From contig PMZR01000006.1 in assembly GCA_003170135.1 (NCBI GenBank), positions 1-64,000 of the forward strand: a stretch of 64,000 nt of DNA. Direction: 5' to 3'. Origin of the DNA: Acidobacteriota bacterium (GTDB taxonomy: Bacteria; Acidobacteriota; Vicinamibacteria; Vicinamibacterales; Fen-181). The translations under genes were made by a program, and so were the position numbers. A model generated the notes under the pieces. It did not search any database, was not told where the DNA came from, and saw nothing but the letters and a program-made list of their open reading frames with translations. Position 1 is the stretch's first letter; each line of letters opens with the position of its first letter. Below are positions 1 to 10,842 of this stretch, piece after piece.

Positions 1-18
1 GGATGTGACAAAGTCGTA

Positions 19-1884
19 CTAGTCGCTGCCTTCCACGTTAATGGTGAGCTGGCGAGAGCCGCTGACGGCGTAGTCCATCTGGACTTCCCATTCGCCGAGC
101 GCCGCGTCGCGTAGCGGGATGAAACTGCCGCCGTTGCGGTCCCCTTCGAAGATGGCCAGCACCGAGGGCGGGAGGGCCGACAGATACTCGCCACCCACGA
201 CGCCCCCCGCATCCGCGGCGAGCAGCCGGATGTACATCGTGCTGTTCTTGTGCGCGTTGTTCAGCGCCCGGATCATCTGGCTGATGCCGCGCGGCTCGAG
301 CGGCTGGTGCAGCTCGCGCTGCTCCCACTGCGCCAGGCGCGAGCCGTCGGACACGAGGATCGACATCGGGCCGCTCGCGTTGGCGGGAATCGTCACGGGC
401 ACCGTCCGCACGATCTCCTCGCCACGGTAGGTCCGCAGCAGGATCTTCAGCGGGACGGTGTCGCCGGCCCGCGTCCGGACTGTGTCGAGCCACACGCGTT
501 CGACCTTGGCCGTGCGCGGCTGCTCGGTCGTCTTGATCGTCAGGTCCACGTGGTCGATTTCGATGGGCTCGAAGTCGTTCCCCAGCAGGAAAGCCATCGG
601 CGCGACGATGTAGGTGGCGGCCCCGACCGACGGCTGGTCGCCGGTGAAGATGTCCTCGAGCGTCACCGTGTCGTGTTTGCGCACGAACGCCTGGCCCTTG
701 ACGCTGTAGGTCATCGCGCCGAAATCGCGCTCGTAGGAGGACAGCGTGTTCAGGATCGACACGTAGGTGAGCAGCGGCGTGAACAGCTGGTCGTTCACGA
801 TCCGGTAGTGGAACTGCTTGGTCAGGCCGCGCTCGGTTTCGAGCGTCAGGTTCAACGGGATCGTGCGCGGCTGCCGGCCGAGCGTGCCCGCGATGGCGGT
901 CGAGCGATCCTGCGTGAACGTGCCGATGACGTCGCCGGTGGACGAGATCTTCGAGGACGACGACAGGCTGGGGAGCAGCGCATAGACGAACGCCCGCGTC
1001 ATCGGGAACTCGGTGGAGCCCAGGTTGTAGAACGGATGACCGAACGCGAACACCTCGTTCCCGTCCACTTCGGTCACGGTGCCCGTTGCACCGAGCGACA
1101 GATCGCCACCGATCAACTCCACGCCGACCGGGTCGCCCGGTCCTAGCGCCGCCGTCTCCATCTGGCCCGTGGCCGCCATCGTGCCGCCACTCATCGGGAG
1201 GAAGCCGACATCCTTGAACGCGCCGGCGATCGTGTCGGCCACCGACGACTGGAACCCCGACATCACCAACGGCGTCGCAATCGGCGACAGCATCGTGCCG
1301 ACGGCGCCTGCGCCGGCCGGGAGGCCAGCCGAGGGACCCAGCAGCTGCACGTCGTCGGGACGCCCGGCAAACGGGTGAGCCCAGGCAAATGCCGTGCGCA
1401 GGGCCGCTGCCAGGCCTTCGCGCGTGACGGGAAGCTGCAGCCTGGCCTGCGCCACCGCCTGGCGATGGGCGGGCAGCGCGGTCACGTCGCGCATCTCCGC
1501 AATCGGCGTGATGCCCGCGATCGGCTCCTTCGAGAACTGTCCCATCGAGTACGCGACGGCGCCGATCATGCGGTCGTCGATGTAGACCGGACTGCCGCTC
1601 ATGCCGGCGATGACGCCGGTATTGGCCAGCGGCCCGCCTTCCAGCCTCGCCAGGATCAGGTCGCGGCTCGGCCCGGCGACGTTGTGGAGCACCCCGAGGA
1701 TGTGCGCCTTGAACTCCTCGATCTTGGTGCCGTCAAAGACGGTGCGCCCGACGCCGACCATGCCCGGTCGGATCTCGTCAATCGGCATGTACCGGCTCGC
1801 CGCCGGAATCGAGATCGCCAGGCAGGCGACGAACGCGAAGATGGACGCGAAAAACCCGCGAAGATTCATGGAGAGGCTACTCAC
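19..1884 (-). CDS. SpoIVB peptidase S55 domain-containing secreted protein
   Basis: 621 aa ORF with N-terminal signal/TM segment; IRPGMVGVGRTVFDG and GMSGSPVY motifs typical of SpoIVB/S55 family. Confidence 0.85.
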   Translation of the reverse strand: MSSLSMNLRGFFASIFAFVACLAISIPAASRYMPIDEIRPGMVGVGRTVFDGTKIEEFKAHILGVLHNVAGPSRDLILARLEGGPLANTGVIAGMSGSPVYIDDRMIGAVAYSMGQFSKEPIAGITPIAEMRDVTALPAHRQAVAQARLQLPVTREGLAAALRTAFAWAHPFAGRPDDVQLLGPSAGLPAGAGAVGTMLSPIATPLVMSGFQSSVADTIAGAFKDVGFLPMSGGTMAATGQMETAALGPGDPVGVELIGGDLSLGATGTVTEVDGNEVFAFGHPFYNLGSTEFPMTRAFVYALLPSLSSSSKISSTGDVIGTFTQDRSTAIAGTLGRQPRTIPLNLTLETERGLTKQFHYRIVNDQLFTPLLTYVSILNTLSSYERDFGAMTYSVKGQAFVRKHDTVTLEDIFTGDQPSVGAATYIVAPMAFLLGNDFEPIEIDHVDLTIKTTEQPRTAKVERVWLDTVRTRAGDTVPLKILLRTYRGEEIVRTVPVTIPANASGPMSILVSDGSRLAQWEQRELHQPLEPRGISQMIRALNNAHKNSTMYIRLLAADAGGVVGGEYLSALPPSVLAIFEGDRNGGSFIPLRDAALGEWEVQMDYAVSGSRQLTINVEGSD

Positions 1885-1988
1885 ACCGATCCAAGAAGGA
1901 CGGCTTCCAAGGGTGGCAAATTGGTCTGGTCAGATCTCCTTTATAGCGAAAGAAGTGCTTGCGGGTCAAGGAGAAAGGCGGTGTTCGC

Positions 1989-2018
1989 TTGACATCTCAG
2001 GCGCGTGTTTGGTATCGT
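1989..2018 (+). promoter_or_regulatory. Putative sigma70-type promoter for the aromatic operon leader (TTGACA-N18-TATCGT)
   Basis: Perfect -35 TTGACA at 1989-1994, 4/6 -10 TATCGT at 2013-2018, upstream of the leader and divergent from the S55 gene. Confidence 0.55.
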
Positions 2019-2028
2019 CCGATTTCCT

Positions 2029-2181
2029 GTGACTGCAAATCAGAACGTGGCCACTCGCACCCCGAGCCGACCTCTCGCGGACGGCGGATCCGTCCGGACG
2101 AGCGTGGCGCCGGTCGCAGCGGGCGTGCAGTATTGCGGGTATTGGTGGTATTGCAGCCATAGAAGGGGCGGAATGGCCTGA
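2029..2181 (+). CDS. Candidate leader peptide, open from GTG 2029 (50 aa) or GTG 2104 (25 aa: MAPVAAGVQYCGYWWYCSHRRGGMA), with Tyr/Cys/Trp cluster
   Basis: Manual translation: tat tgc ggg tat tgg tgg tat tgc agc cat aga agg ggc gga atg gcc tga; followed by antiterminator/terminator elements. Confidence 0.65.
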   Translation: MTANQNVATRTPSRPLADGGSVRTSVAPVAAGVQYCGYWWYCSHRRGGMA

Positions 2182-2250
2182 TCTCTGGACCAGGCAGCGA
2201 CCACAAAAGCCTCTTCAACCCAGCCGGTTGAAGGGGCTTTTTCATTTTCC
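2162..2250 (+). promoter_or_regulatory. Transcription attenuator: antiterminator arm 2162-2169 competes with terminator arm 2230-2237 for 2209-2216
   Basis: GAAGGGGC occurs at both 2162-2169 and 2230-2237; both pair with GCCTCTTC at 2209-2216. Confidence 0.7.
2208..2248 (+). terminator. Intrinsic terminator of the leader
   Basis: 13-bp stem AGCCTCTTCAACC/GGTTGAAGGGGCT with one G-U pair, 5-nt loop CAGCC, then TTTTTCATTTT. Confidence 0.85.
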
Positions 2251-2287
2251 GGGGTGTTTTGGCTGGCGAGGCGCCCGGGGGCCGCAG

Positions 2288-3706
2288 ATGGGCGATCGAC
2301 TGATCTGTCAGACGGTGACGGCGCGAACCACGGCGGAGCTTCGCGAGCGGCGCGACGCGGCTGCCGGGGTGGATCTGGTCGAACTGCGCCTGGACGGTGT
2401 GGCGGACCCCGACGCTCGCGGCGCCCTGGACGGGCGGCGGCTGCCGGCCATCGTCACGTGCCGGCCGGTTTGGGAGGGGGGCGCGTTCAGCGGGTCGGAA
2501 GAGGAGCGCCACCGCCTGCTCGAGCAGGCTGTCGAGGCCGGGGCCGAGTACGTTGACGTCGAATGGCGCGCCGGATTCCGCGACTCCCTGATTGGGCGCA
2601 CGTCCGGGGCCGGCCTGATCGTGTCGGTGCATGATTTTGCGGGCATCCCGGACGACCTGCTCTCGCTCCATCGCGCCATGCGGCAAACGGGCGCGAGTAT
2701 CTGCAAACTCGCCTTCACGGCCCGGCGGTTGACCGACGTGTTCGCTGCGGACGGGCTCGCCAAGGACGCCGGATCCCGGACTACCGGTCCCGGGCGGGTT
2801 GGGGGAACGGTCGTCATCGCGATGGGGACCGCAGGCATGGCAACGCGCGTGCTGCCCGGGCGGTTCCATTCCCAGTGGACGTATGCGGGCGACTGCGCGC
2901 CGGGCCAGATTCCTGCCGAGCGTCTGCTGACCGAGTTCCGCTTTCGCGAGATTACTCCCGCGACGGCCGTCTACGGCGTGGTCGGGTCGCGCAGCGGCGG
3001 CTCGCGGTCGCCGTCCTTGCACAACGCGGCGTTTCGCGCGGCGGGCGTCGACGCGGTCTACCTCCCCCTCGAGACCGCCGATTTCAGCGACTTCCTCGCA
3101 TTCGCCGATCGCCTGCCGCTGCTGGGCGCGAGCGTGACGATGCCGTTCAAGGAGGTCGCGATGGCGTGCGCCGCGGAGGTTGACGACATCGGCCGCGCGG
3201 TCGGCGCCGTGAACACGTTGCGCCGGGTGAGCGCGGGGTGGAGCGCCACCAACACGGACGTCGATGGCTTTCTCGATCCGATCCGTGACCTCCCGCTGCG
3301 TGGGCGGAGGGTCGCGATCATCGGCGCGGGCGGGGCAGCCAGGGCGGTCGCGGTCGCGGCCGGTCGGTGCGGCGCGCGCGTCTCCGTGTTCGGGCGGCAC
3401 CTGGGCCGCGCCCGTCTCGTCGCCGCTCTCGCGGACGGCGACGCGTTCGAGGGCGTGCCGGGTCGGGGCAGTTGGGATCTGCTCGTCAACGCGACGCCGG
3501 TCGGCGCCTCGCCCGACGTGGACCGGACACCGGTCGACGCGGAGCGGCTGGAGGGCGGGGTCGTCTACGACCTGGTCTACGACCCGCCGGTCACCCGGCT
3601 GATGCGCGAGGCCCGGGCCGCCGGATGCCGCACGGTCGGCGGTCTCGACATGCTGGTCGCGCAGGCGCAGCGCCAGAACGAGTGGTGGACTGGTGCCAGG
3701 TCGTGA
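2288..3706 (+). CDS. aroDE: Bifunctional type I 3-dehydroquinate dehydratase / shikimate dehydrogenase
   Basis: N-terminal AroD-I (CQTVTART, VDLVELRLD, SVHDF) fused to AroE (VVGSRSGGSRSPSLHN, TMPFKE, INTDVDGF-like, GAGGAARA); ATG at 2288 preferred over TTG 2228, which lies inside the terminator. Confidence 0.9.
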   Translation: MGDRLICQTVTARTTAELRERRDAAAGVDLVELRLDGVADPDARGALDGRRLPAIVTCRPVWEGGAFSGSEEERHRLLEQAVEAGAEYVDVEWRAGFRDSLIGRTSGAGLIVSVHDFAGIPDDLLSLHRAMRQTGASICKLAFTARRLTDVFAADGLAKDAGSRTTGPGRVGGTVVIAMGTAGMATRVLPGRFHSQWTYAGDCAPGQIPAERLLTEFRFREITPATAVYGVVGSRSGGSRSPSLHNAAFRAAGVDAVYLPLETADFSDFLAFADRLPLLGASVTMPFKEVAMACAAEVDDIGRAVGAVNTLRRVSAGWSATNTDVDGFLDPIRDLPLRGRRVAIIGAGGAARAVAVAAGRCGARVSVFGRHLGRARLVAALADGDAFEGVPGRGSWDLLVNATPVGASPDVDRTPVDAERLEGGVVYDLVYDPPVTRLMREARAAGCRTVGGLDMLVAQAQRQNEWWTGARS

Positions 3707-3727
3707 AAGAAGTGGCAATTCAAGACC

Positions 3728-3755
3728 TGACCCCAAAACGGTGACCCCAAAACGG
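3728..3755 (+). repeat. Two perfect tandem copies of TGACCCCAAAACGG (14 bp)
   Basis: Direct reading, aroDE-trpE junction. Confidence 0.95.
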
Positions 3756-3764
3756 TGACGAGTA

Positions 3765-5839
<2,075 letters not shown>

Positions 5840-5864
5840 GGCCCACGGGAACAACGGGAGTGAC

Positions 5865-6884
5865 GTGTTCACCGGACTCTTCGAGAAGCTGACGCGGCGC
5901 GAGGACCTGACCGCGGACGAGGCCACCGCGGCGATGGGCGCCATCATGGAAGGGCGCGCGACGCCGGGCCAGGTCGCCGCCCTGCTGATGGGGCTGGCGA
6001 TGAAGGGCGAGCGGCCCGTGGAGATCGTCGGCCTGGCGCGCGCCATGCGCGAGCGCGCCGTCCCGTTCGCCAGGGATCCCGGTGAGGTGATGGATGTGTG
6101 CGGCACGGGAGGCGATCGCGCCGGCACCTTCAACATCTCGTCAGTGGCGGCCCTGGTGGTCTCGGCGGCGGGCGTGCGGGTCGCCAAGCACGGCAACCGG
6201 TCGGTGTCGAGCCGATGCGGAAGCGCCGACGTGTTCGAGGCGCTGGGCGTCCAGACGACGGCGCCGCCGGCGATGGCCGAGCGGTCGCTTCGCGACGCGG
6301 GAATCGCGTTTCTGTTCGCGCCGTCGTTCCACCCCTCGATGCGCCACGCGGCCGGCGTCAGGCGCGAGCTGGGCCTGCGCACGGCGTTCAACCTGCTCGG
6401 GCCGCTGACCAACCCGGCCCGTCCGCAACGCCAGCTCGTGGGTGTGCCGCGGCCGGAGCTGACCGAACTGCTCGCACGGGCGCTGGCGATGCTCGGCTCC
6501 GAGCGGGCGTGGGTGGTCCATGGGGCCGACGGCCTCGACGAGATCTCGACGGCCGGCTACACGAAGGTGTCGGAATGCCGGGACGGCGCGGTGAACACGT
6601 TCTACGTGCATCCCCTCGACGTCGGCCTGCCGAAGGCGGCGCGCGCGGCGCTCGTCGGTGGCGATGCCGCCGAGAATGCGGTCATGGTCCGCGACATCCT
6701 CGACGCGCAGCCGGGGCCGCGCCGCGACGTCGTCGTGCTGAACGCGGGAGCGGCCTTGCTCATCGCGGGGCGGGCGGGCGATCTTCGCGAAGGGATCGCC
6801 ATGGCCGCGGCGGCGTTGGACGACGGGCGAGCGGCCGCGACGCTCGAGGCGATGGTCCGGGCGTCGCACGCGACGGCGGATTGA
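5865..6884 (+). CDS. trpD: Anthranilate phosphoribosyltransferase
   Basis: DVCGTGGDRAGTFNISS, KHGNRSVSSRCGSAD, NLLGPLTNPA; GTG start proposed at 5865 in the 5823 ORF. Confidence 0.95.
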   Translation: MFTGLFEKLTRREDLTADEATAAMGAIMEGRATPGQVAALLMGLAMKGERPVEIVGLARAMRERAVPFARDPGEVMDVCGTGGDRAGTFNISSVAALVVSAAGVRVAKHGNRSVSSRCGSADVFEALGVQTTAPPAMAERSLRDAGIAFLFAPSFHPSMRHAAGVRRELGLRTAFNLLGPLTNPARPQRQLVGVPRPELTELLARALAMLGSERAWVVHGADGLDEISTAGYTKVSECRDGAVNTFYVHPLDVGLPKAARAALVGGDAAENAVMVRDILDAQPGPRRDVVVLNAGAALLIAGRAGDLREGIAMAAAALDDGRAAATLEAMVRASHATAD

Positions 6885-6916
6885 ACATCAAGCGGAGCGA
6901 GCTTGGGGCGCAGAGC

Positions 6917-6951
6917 GGACTCCGGACACCGGACTCCGGACTCCGGACACC
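6917..6951 (+). repeat. 5 x 7-bp array GGACTCC/GGACACC
   Basis: Direct reading of the trpD-trpC gap. Confidence 0.95.
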
Positions 6952-6961
6952 GTGAACCACC

Positions 6962-7750
6962 ATGTCCAGTGACCTTCTCGATCGGATCGTTTCGGCGACG
7001 CGGGTGACGCTCGAGGAGCGGCGGCAGACGCGGCCGTTCGCCCAGGTCGAGCGAGACGCCGCCCGGTGCACGCCGCGGTCCGCCGAGTTTCGCGCGGCGC
7101 TCGGGCGCACCGGGACCGTCAACGTGATCGCGGAGTGCAAGCGCCGATCGCCGCTCAAGGGCTTGCTGTGCGCCGACTACGCTGTCGTCGATCTCGCGCG
7201 CTCGTACGAAGCCGCCGGCGCGGCCGCCATCTCGGTCTTGACGGAGCCGTCGTTTTTCGACGGCGCCCTGGCGCATCTGGCCGACGTGCGCGCGGAGGTC
7301 GGCTTGCCGCTCCTTCGCAAGGACTTCATCGTCGACGAGTACCAGATCGCGGAGACGCGCGCGGCGGGTGCCGATGCCATTCTTCTCATCGTCGCGATTC
7401 TCGGAACGCGCACGGAAGCGTTCCTGAGGAAGGCGGAAGACGCGGGTTTGGCCGCACTGGTCGAGGTGCACGACGAGGCGGACCTGCACGTGGCGCGCGA
7501 CGCGGGCGCGTCCATCGTCGGCGTCAACAGCCGCGATCTGCGGACGATGACCGTGAGGCCCGAGACGTGTGGTGAACTGGCGGCTCGCATGCCACCGAAC
7601 GTCACGGCGGTGGCGGAAAGCGGCATTCGTACAGCGGACGATCTTGGGCGACTGCGGGCGCTCGGCTACTCGGCCTTCCTGGTCGGCGAGCGCCTCGTGC
7701 GCGCCGCCGACCCTGGCCAGGCGTTGCGGGAACTGACGGTATGCACGTAA
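6962..7750 (+). CDS. trpC: Indole-3-glycerol phosphate synthase
   Basis: IAECKRRSPLKG, VLTEPSFFDG, LRKDFIVDEYQI motifs. Confidence 0.96.
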   Translation: MSSDLLDRIVSATRVTLEERRQTRPFAQVERDAARCTPRSAEFRAALGRTGTVNVIAECKRRSPLKGLLCADYAVVDLARSYEAAGAAAISVLTEPSFFDGALAHLADVRAEVGLPLLRKDFIVDEYQIAETRAAGADAILLIVAILGTRTEAFLRKAEDAGLAALVEVHDEADLHVARDAGASIVGVNSRDLRTMTVRPETCGELAARMPPNVTAVAESGIRTADDLGRLRALGYSAFLVGERLVRAADPGQALRELTVCT

Positions 7751-8367
7751 AGATCTGCGGCATCACCCGCGCGGACGATGCGCAGCTGGCCGCCGAGCTC
7801 GGCGCCACGGCCCTGGGATTTGTCCTCTGGCCCGGCAGCCCGCGCGAGGTCGATCCGTTCCGTGCCCGGACCATCGTCCGGCATCTGCCGCCGCTCGTGT
7901 CGGTGGTCGGCGTGTTCGTCGATCAGCCGATCGAGTACGTGCGGCGCGTCGCGCGCCTGGTGCCGCTCGACGCGGTGCAGCTCCATGGCGGCGAATCGGC
8001 CGATTACTGCCGGAACGCCGGCTTGCGCGTGATCAAGGCCGTCGGCGTCGGGGGAACGGCGGCCGAGGAGATCGACCGGCTGCCTTGCGACGTGGTGATC
8101 CTGCTCGATGCCTGCGACCCGGTGCAGCATGGCGGCACCGGCCGTGCGATCGATTGGACGGCAGCCGCGCGCATCGCGCGGCAGCGGCCGACGATTCTCG
8201 CCGGCGGCCTGCGTGCCGAGAACGTCGCGGAGGCCGTCAGGCGTGTGCGCCCGTTCGGCATCGATGTGTCATCGGGTGTCGAAGCGAGGCCGGGGGTGAA
8301 AGATCCGAACCGGCTGCGCGATTTCTTCCGGGCGTTGCGCGATTGCGACGGCGGCTGGGGCACGTAG
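7741..8367 (+). CDS. trpF: Phosphoribosylanthranilate isomerase
   Basis: KICGIT start, VVGVFVD, VQLHG, FGIDVSSGVE; overlaps trpC. Confidence 0.96.
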   Translation: MHVKICGITRADDAQLAAELGATALGFVLWPGSPREVDPFRARTIVRHLPPLVSVVGVFVDQPIEYVRRVARLVPLDAVQLHGGESADYCRNAGLRVIKAVGVGGTAAEEIDRLPCDVVILLDACDPVQHGGTGRAIDWTAAARIARQRPTILAGGLRAENVAEAVRRVRPFGIDVSSGVEARPGVKDPNRLRDFFRALRDCDGGWGT

Positions 8368-8391
8368 GGCAAACCGCAAGACGAGGTGGCG

Positions 8392-9663
8392 ATGAAGGCA
8401 GCGATTGAGTTCGGCCGCCGTGATCCGGATGCGCGCGGCTACTACGGCGTTTACGGCGGGCGGTTCGTGCCCGAGACACTGATGGCGCCGGTCGAGGAGC
8501 TCGAGACGGCGTATTTCGCGGCCCGCCAGGATGAGGCGTTCGGGCGCGAGCTCGACGGGTTGCTTCGCGACTATGCGGGCCGGCCGACGCCGCTGTTCGA
8601 GGCGACGCGGCTGTCGGCGCACGCGGGCGGCGCGCGGATCTTTCTCAAGCGCGAAGACCTCGCGCACACCGGCGCCCACAAGATCAACAACGCGCTCGGA
8701 CAGGCGCTGCTCGCCCGGCGAATGGGGAAGCGGCGCGTCATTGCCGAGACCGGTGCCGGACAACACGGCGTCGCCACCGCCACCGCCTGTGCGCTCCTCG
8801 ACCTGCAATGCGAGGTCTACATGGGCGCCTCCGACATGGAACGCCAGGCCCTGAACGTCGTCCGGATGCAGATGCTCGGGGCGACGGTGCGGCGGGTGGA
8901 CGGCGGATCGCGAACGCTCAAGGACGCGATCAACGAAGCCCTGCGCGACTGGGTTGCCAATGTCGGGGACACCTACTATCTGCTGGGGTCCGTGCTCGGT
9001 CCGCATCCGTACCCGCTGATGGTCCGCGAGTTCCAATCGGTGATCGGACTCGAAGCGCGGGACCAGTTCCTTCGGAAGACCGGGCGGCTGCCCGACATCG
9101 TGGTTGCGTGCGTTGGCGGCGGCAGCAACGCCCTGGGGATCTTCGATGCGTTCGTCGGCGACCGCGACGTTCGACTGACCGGCGTCGAGGCCGGCGGGGA
9201 AGGCATCAGGCCCGGCTGCCATGCCGCGCGTTTTGCGGGCGGGACGCTGGGGGTGCTGCAGGGGACGCGTACCTACGTGCTGCAGGATGAGGCGGGGAAC
9301 ATCGAACAGACACATTCGATTTCCGCGGGGCTCGACTATGCGGCGGTCGGGCCCGAGCACGCATGGCTGCGCGATCTCGGCCGTGCGGAGTATGCGTGGG
9401 TCTCGGACGCCGAGGCCGTCGAGGCGTTTCATCTGCTCGCCCGCCTCGAGGGGATTCTGCCTGCGCTCGAGTCGGCGCACGCCATCGCCCTTGGCCATCG
9501 CCTGGCGGCTCGGATGGATCGGCATCAACTGGTCCTCGTCAACCTGTCTGGGCGTGGCGACAAAGACGTGCAGGCGCTCGCGGCGATGCCGCACGCCGGC
9601 GAGACGGGCGATCGGACCACGTCGCGGCGCGGCCAGCCGCGCGATTTCGCGGAGGAACGCTGA
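8392..9663 (+). CDS. trpB: Tryptophan synthase beta chain
   Basis: [48 protein letters not shown]. Confidence 0.97.
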   Translation: MKAAIEFGRRDPDARGYYGVYGGRFVPETLMAPVEELETAYFAARQDEAFGRELDGLLRDYAGRPTPLFEATRLSAHAGGARIFLKREDLAHTGAHKINNALGQALLARRMGKRRVIAETGAGQHGVATATACALLDLQCEVYMGASDMERQALNVVRMQMLGATVRRVDGGSRTLKDAINEALRDWVANVGDTYYLLGSVLGPHPYPLMVREFQSVIGLEARDQFLRKTGRLPDIVVACVGGGSNALGIFDAFVGDRDVRLTGVEAGGEGIRPGCHAARFAGGTLGVLQGTRTYVLQDEAGNIEQTHSISAGLDYAAVGPEHAWLRDLGRAEYAWVSDAEAVEAFHLLARLEGILPALESAHAIALGHRLAARMDRHQLVLVNLSGRGDKDVQALAAMPHAGETGDRTTSRRGQPRDFAEER

Positions 9664-9664
9664 C

Positions 9665-10465
9665 GTGTCACGCCTCGAGTCCACGTTCGGCCGGCTCAGA
9701 GCCGACCATCGCACGGGCCTGGTGACCTATGTCACGGCCGGCGATCCCGACCTCCAACGGTCCGCCGAGATCCTGCTGGCGCTCGATGCGGCAGGTGTCG
9801 ATGTCCTGGAGGTCGGCGTGCCGTTCTCCGACCCGGTGGCCGACGGCCCGGTCATCCAGCGAGCGTCGGAGCGGGCGCTCCGGCAGGGGATGACGCTCGT
9901 AGGCGTGCTCCAGATGATTGCGGACCTGCGCGCGAAGCTGGCGGCGCCGGTCGTTCTCTTCAGTTACGTGAACCCGATCCTGCGCATGGGAGTCGATCCG
10001 TTTGCGCGCGCGGCGGCCGCGGCGGGCGTCGATGGCGTGCTGGCGCTGGACCTGCCGGCCGACGAGGCCGGTGAGCTGCGTGACCGTCTGGGCGAGGAGG
10101 GGGTGGACACGATCTTCGTGCTCAGCCCGACGAGCACCGTGGGGCGGATTGCGCGGGCCGCCGCCCTCGGTCGCGGCTTCCTGTACGGCGTCTCGCGCCT
10201 GGGCGTCACCGGCGCCCGCGCGCAGCTCGCGGAGGCGGCGCGGCCCCTGGTGGAACGGATCCGGGCGGTGAGCGCGTTGCCCGTGGCGGTTGGCTTCGGC
10301 GTCTCGCGGCCCGAGCACGTCCGCGAGATTGGCACGTTCGCGGACGCCGCCGTGGTCGGAAGCGCGCTGGTCAGCGTGGTCGAGGAAGCAGCCGGGCGCG
10401 ACGATCTGGCAGCCCGCGTGTCGGAGCGGGCGCGATGGTTGATGGGGTCGGCGGTCAACGGTTAA
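9665..10465 (+). CDS. trpA: Tryptophan synthase alpha chain
   Basis: LVTYVTAGDPD, LEVGVPFSDPVADGPVIQ; GTG start just after trpB stop. Confidence 0.95.
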   Translation: MSRLESTFGRLRADHRTGLVTYVTAGDPDLQRSAEILLALDAAGVDVLEVGVPFSDPVADGPVIQRASERALRQGMTLVGVLQMIADLRAKLAAPVVLFSYVNPILRMGVDPFARAAAAAGVDGVLALDLPADEAGELRDRLGEEGVDTIFVLSPTSTVGRIARAAALGRGFLYGVSRLGVTGARAQLAEAARPLVERIRAVSALPVAVGFGVSRPEHVREIGTFADAAVVGSALVSVVEEAAGRDDLAARVSERARWLMGSAVNG

Positions 10466-10490
10466 CGGTCAACGGTTAACGGTCAACGGT
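10453..10490 (+). repeat. 5 x 7-bp array GGTYAAC (+GGT), overlapping the trpA stop codon
   Basis: ggtcaac ggttaac ggtcaac ggttaac ggtcaac ggt. Confidence 0.95.
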
Positions 10491-10511
10491 TCCGCGTGAG
10501 GAGGTCTGGCG

Positions 10512-10826
10512 GTGATGACCCTCGGGGACTGGCGGGCAAAGGTCGACGAGATCGACGCCGCCATCGTGCGCCTGTTGAACGATCGGGCGGCGTGCGCGGT
10601 GGCGATTGGCCACCTCAAGCAGCAGGAGCACGTGGCGGTGTACCAGCCGGAGCGCGAGCGCGAGGTGATCGAGCGCGTCCGTGCGCTGACCGTCGCGAGT
10701 GGCGGCCCGCTCGGGCCCGGCGCGATGGCGCGCCTGTTCGAGCGAATCATCGACGAGGCGCGGGGCCTGGAGATTGCGCGGGTGTCGGACAGGGACCAAG
10801 ACGAGCACAACGGAAATGCCAGGTGA
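10512..10826 (+). CDS. aroQ: Chorismate mutase (AroQ class)
   Basis: RAKVDEIDAAIVRLLNDRAACAVAIGHLK; downstream of trpA. Confidence 0.88.
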   Translation: MMTLGDWRAKVDEIDAAIVRLLNDRAACAVAIGHLKQQEHVAVYQPEREREVIERVRALTVASGGPLGPGAMARLFERIIDEARGLEIARVSDRDQDEHNGNAR

Positions 10827-10842
10827 AGACGGGGAGACTGAC

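Noticed and set aside
2160-2250. T-box riboswitch as the explanation for the aromatic leader
   Set aside because: No recognisable T-box motif or specifier stem; the coding leader with WW codons explains the terminator better.
2228-2287. N-terminal extension of AroDE from TTG 2228 (MKGLFHFPGCFGWRGARGPQ)
   Set aside because: The TTG lies within the 3' arm of the terminator and the extension has no AroD similarity; ATG 2288 fits.
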